The notes beneath the pieces were generated by a model that worked only from the letters and a program-made list of their open reading frames with translations, searched no databases and was not told the origin of the DNA. From the NCBI RefSeq assembly GCF_009766065.1, contig NZ_LMUE01000012.1, positions 1 through 64,000 on the forward strand: a DNA stretch of 64,000 bases. The letters are read 5' to 3'. Position 1 is the stretch's first letter. Each line of letters begins with the position of its first letter. Shown here piece by piece: positions 63,070 through 64,000 of this stretch. Source of the DNA: Dyella sp. S184 (GTDB lineage: Bacteria; Pseudomonadota; Gammaproteobacteria; Xanthomonadales; Rhodanobacteraceae). The translations under genes and the position numbers were made by a program.

Positions 63070-64000
63070 GTTCATCGCTGGGTGCGTTGCCAAGTTTTGA
63101 ACAGATACGTGATGCCGCTGCGCGCATCGCACCGCATGCACGGGTCACGCCGGTGTTGCGCAGCGAGGCGCTGGATGCGCTGAGTGGCGCCGAGCTGCAC
63201 TTCAAATGCGAGAACCTGCAGCGCGGCGGCGCGTTCAAGTTCCGCGGCGCCTGCAATGCGGTATGGGCGTTGAGTGATGAGCAGGCCGCGCACGGCGTGG
63301 TCACCCATTCCTCCGGCAACCACGGCAATGCGCTGGCGATGGCCGCGGCGACTCGCGGCATCGCTGCGCATGTGGTGGTGCCGGAAGGCGCGGTACGCGC
63401 GAAGATCGAAGCGATCGAGCGCGCCGGCGCAATCCTGCATCGCTGCGCGCCGACCCAGGCCGCCCGTGAGGCGATGACGGCCGAAGTGGAAAAGACCACC
63501 GGCGCGGTGCTGGTGCACCCGTATGCCGACACTCAGGTTATGGCAGGCCAGGGCACCCTGGTGCTGGAGTTGTTGCAACAAGTGCGGGGGCTGGGCGCGC
63601 TGATCACGCCGGTGGGCGGTGGTGGTCTGGCCAGCGGCGCGGCGATTGCCGCACATGCAATCCATCCCTCGCTGGCCTTGTTCGGTGCCGAGCCACTAGG
63701 TGCAGACGATGCCGCGCAATCGCTGGCGCATGGTTCACGCGTCACCACGATGGTGCCGGACACGCTGTGCGACGGACTGCGTGCGCTGGTCGGCGAACGC
63801 AATCTCGACGCCTTGCGTGCCCATCAGGTGAACGTGATCACCGTCAGCGATGCAGAAACCATCGCAGCGATGCAGCTGCTGTGGTCGGAGCTGAAGCAGG
63901 TGGTGGAAGTGTCCAGCGCCACCGTGCTGGCGGCGATCCTGCAGCAGCGCGAGCGCTTCGCCGGTCGCAGGGTGGGCGTGGTGCTGACCGGTGGCAACGT
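63066..64000 (+). CDS. Threonine/serine dehydratase-like PLP enzyme, partial at window edge
   Basis: The visible part, 311 codons, is cut by the window end. The PLP Lys is K58 in GAFKFRGA. The phosphate loop SSGNHGNA and the tetra-Gly VGGGGLASG mark the fold type II threonine dehydratase/serine racemase family. No C-terminal ACT regulatory domain is visible before the cut. It degrades Thr/Ser to 2-oxo acids or racemises Ser. It is translationally coupled to the epimerase gene. Confidence 0.9.
   Translation, partial: MSSSLGALPSFEQIRDAAARIAPHARVTPVLRSEALDALSGAELHFKCENLQRGGAFKFRGACNAVWALSDEQAAHGVVTHSSGNHGNALAMAAATRGIAAHVVVPEGAVRAKIEAIERAGAILHRCAPTQAAREAMTAEVEKTTGAVLVHPYADTQVMAGQGTLVLELLQQVRGLGALITPVGGGGLASGAAIAAHAIHPSLALFGAEPLGADDAAQSLAHGSRVTTMVPDTLCDGLRALVGERNLDALRAHQVNVITVSDAETIAAMQLLWSELKQVVEVSSATVLAAILQQRERFAGRRVGVVLTGGN

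Overview
Organism. The window looks like chromosomal DNA of a GC-rich gammaproteobacterium of the Xanthomonadales, most likely Rhodanobacteraceae (Dyella, Rhodanobacter, Frateuria and Luteibacter are the obvious candidates). The basis is the def-fmt-rsmB and lysM-dprA-topA-tsaC blocks, the Lys/Ala-rich tail on topoisomerase I, a GDSL autotransporter esterase, and the overall protein flavour. Placement is inference from family knowledge; no search was run.

Left part, 1-24.4 kb: accessory-looking DNA. Base composition is clearly lower in GC than in the right part: 60-base lines counted by hand gave about 42-45% near 250-420, 55-63% in the flagellar block, and mostly 57-80% in the right part. 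It opens with an AT-rich orphan gene, a short tandem repeat, a remnant of a REP-associated transposase, an outer-membrane barrel gene and an unknown 133-residue gene. From 2.88 to 22.38 kb there is one compact, same-strand, mostly overlapping run of 26 genes: an unknown 83-residue protein, then fliQ-fliR-flhB-flhA-flgF-flgG-flgA-flgH-flgI-flgB-flgC-fliE-fliF-(mini-fliG)-fliH-fliI-fliJ-(fliK)-flgD-flgE-(fliM)-fliN-fliO-fliP-(fliA). It encodes a full export gate, ATPase complex, rod, rings and hook. It has no flagellin, cap, hook-filament junction, stator, flgJ, fliL or chemotaxis gene. The switch is reduced: FliG is 152 residues and has no torque domain, and FliM has no CheY-binding motif. Gene order matches the fla/che-type ancestral order cut between fliP and fliQ, not the usual gammaproteobacterial layout. 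The block is followed by a P4-type tyrosine integrase next to a CAU-anticodon tRNA, so the region may be a genomic island whose other end lies outside the window. This is the most interesting content: either a non-rotating, filament-less hook-basal-body secretion machine, or a second basal-body set that borrows its filament and motor genes from elsewhere.

Right part, 24.4-64 kb: core genes. These are tRNA, rpoD, dtd, a lipid A-type acyltransferase, two ArnT-like GT39 enzymes and a TPR gene. A cell-surface polysaccharide block follows (WaaE-like GT2, CDP-glycerol-transferase-like protein, three further GT2 enzymes, an O-antigen ligase). Next come rsmB-fmt-def (translation initiation and rRNA methylation), a LysM protein, dprA, topA, tsaC, an orphan AMP-ligase, purD, a YbaY-like lipoprotein, an EstA-like autotransporter, tex, a GYF/RDD membrane protein and mnmG. 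A hairpin-rich intergenic region with a strong sigma-54 promoter in front of a 61-residue protein comes after that, then pepN, an aldose-1-epimerase and a threonine/serine dehydratase gene that runs off the right edge.
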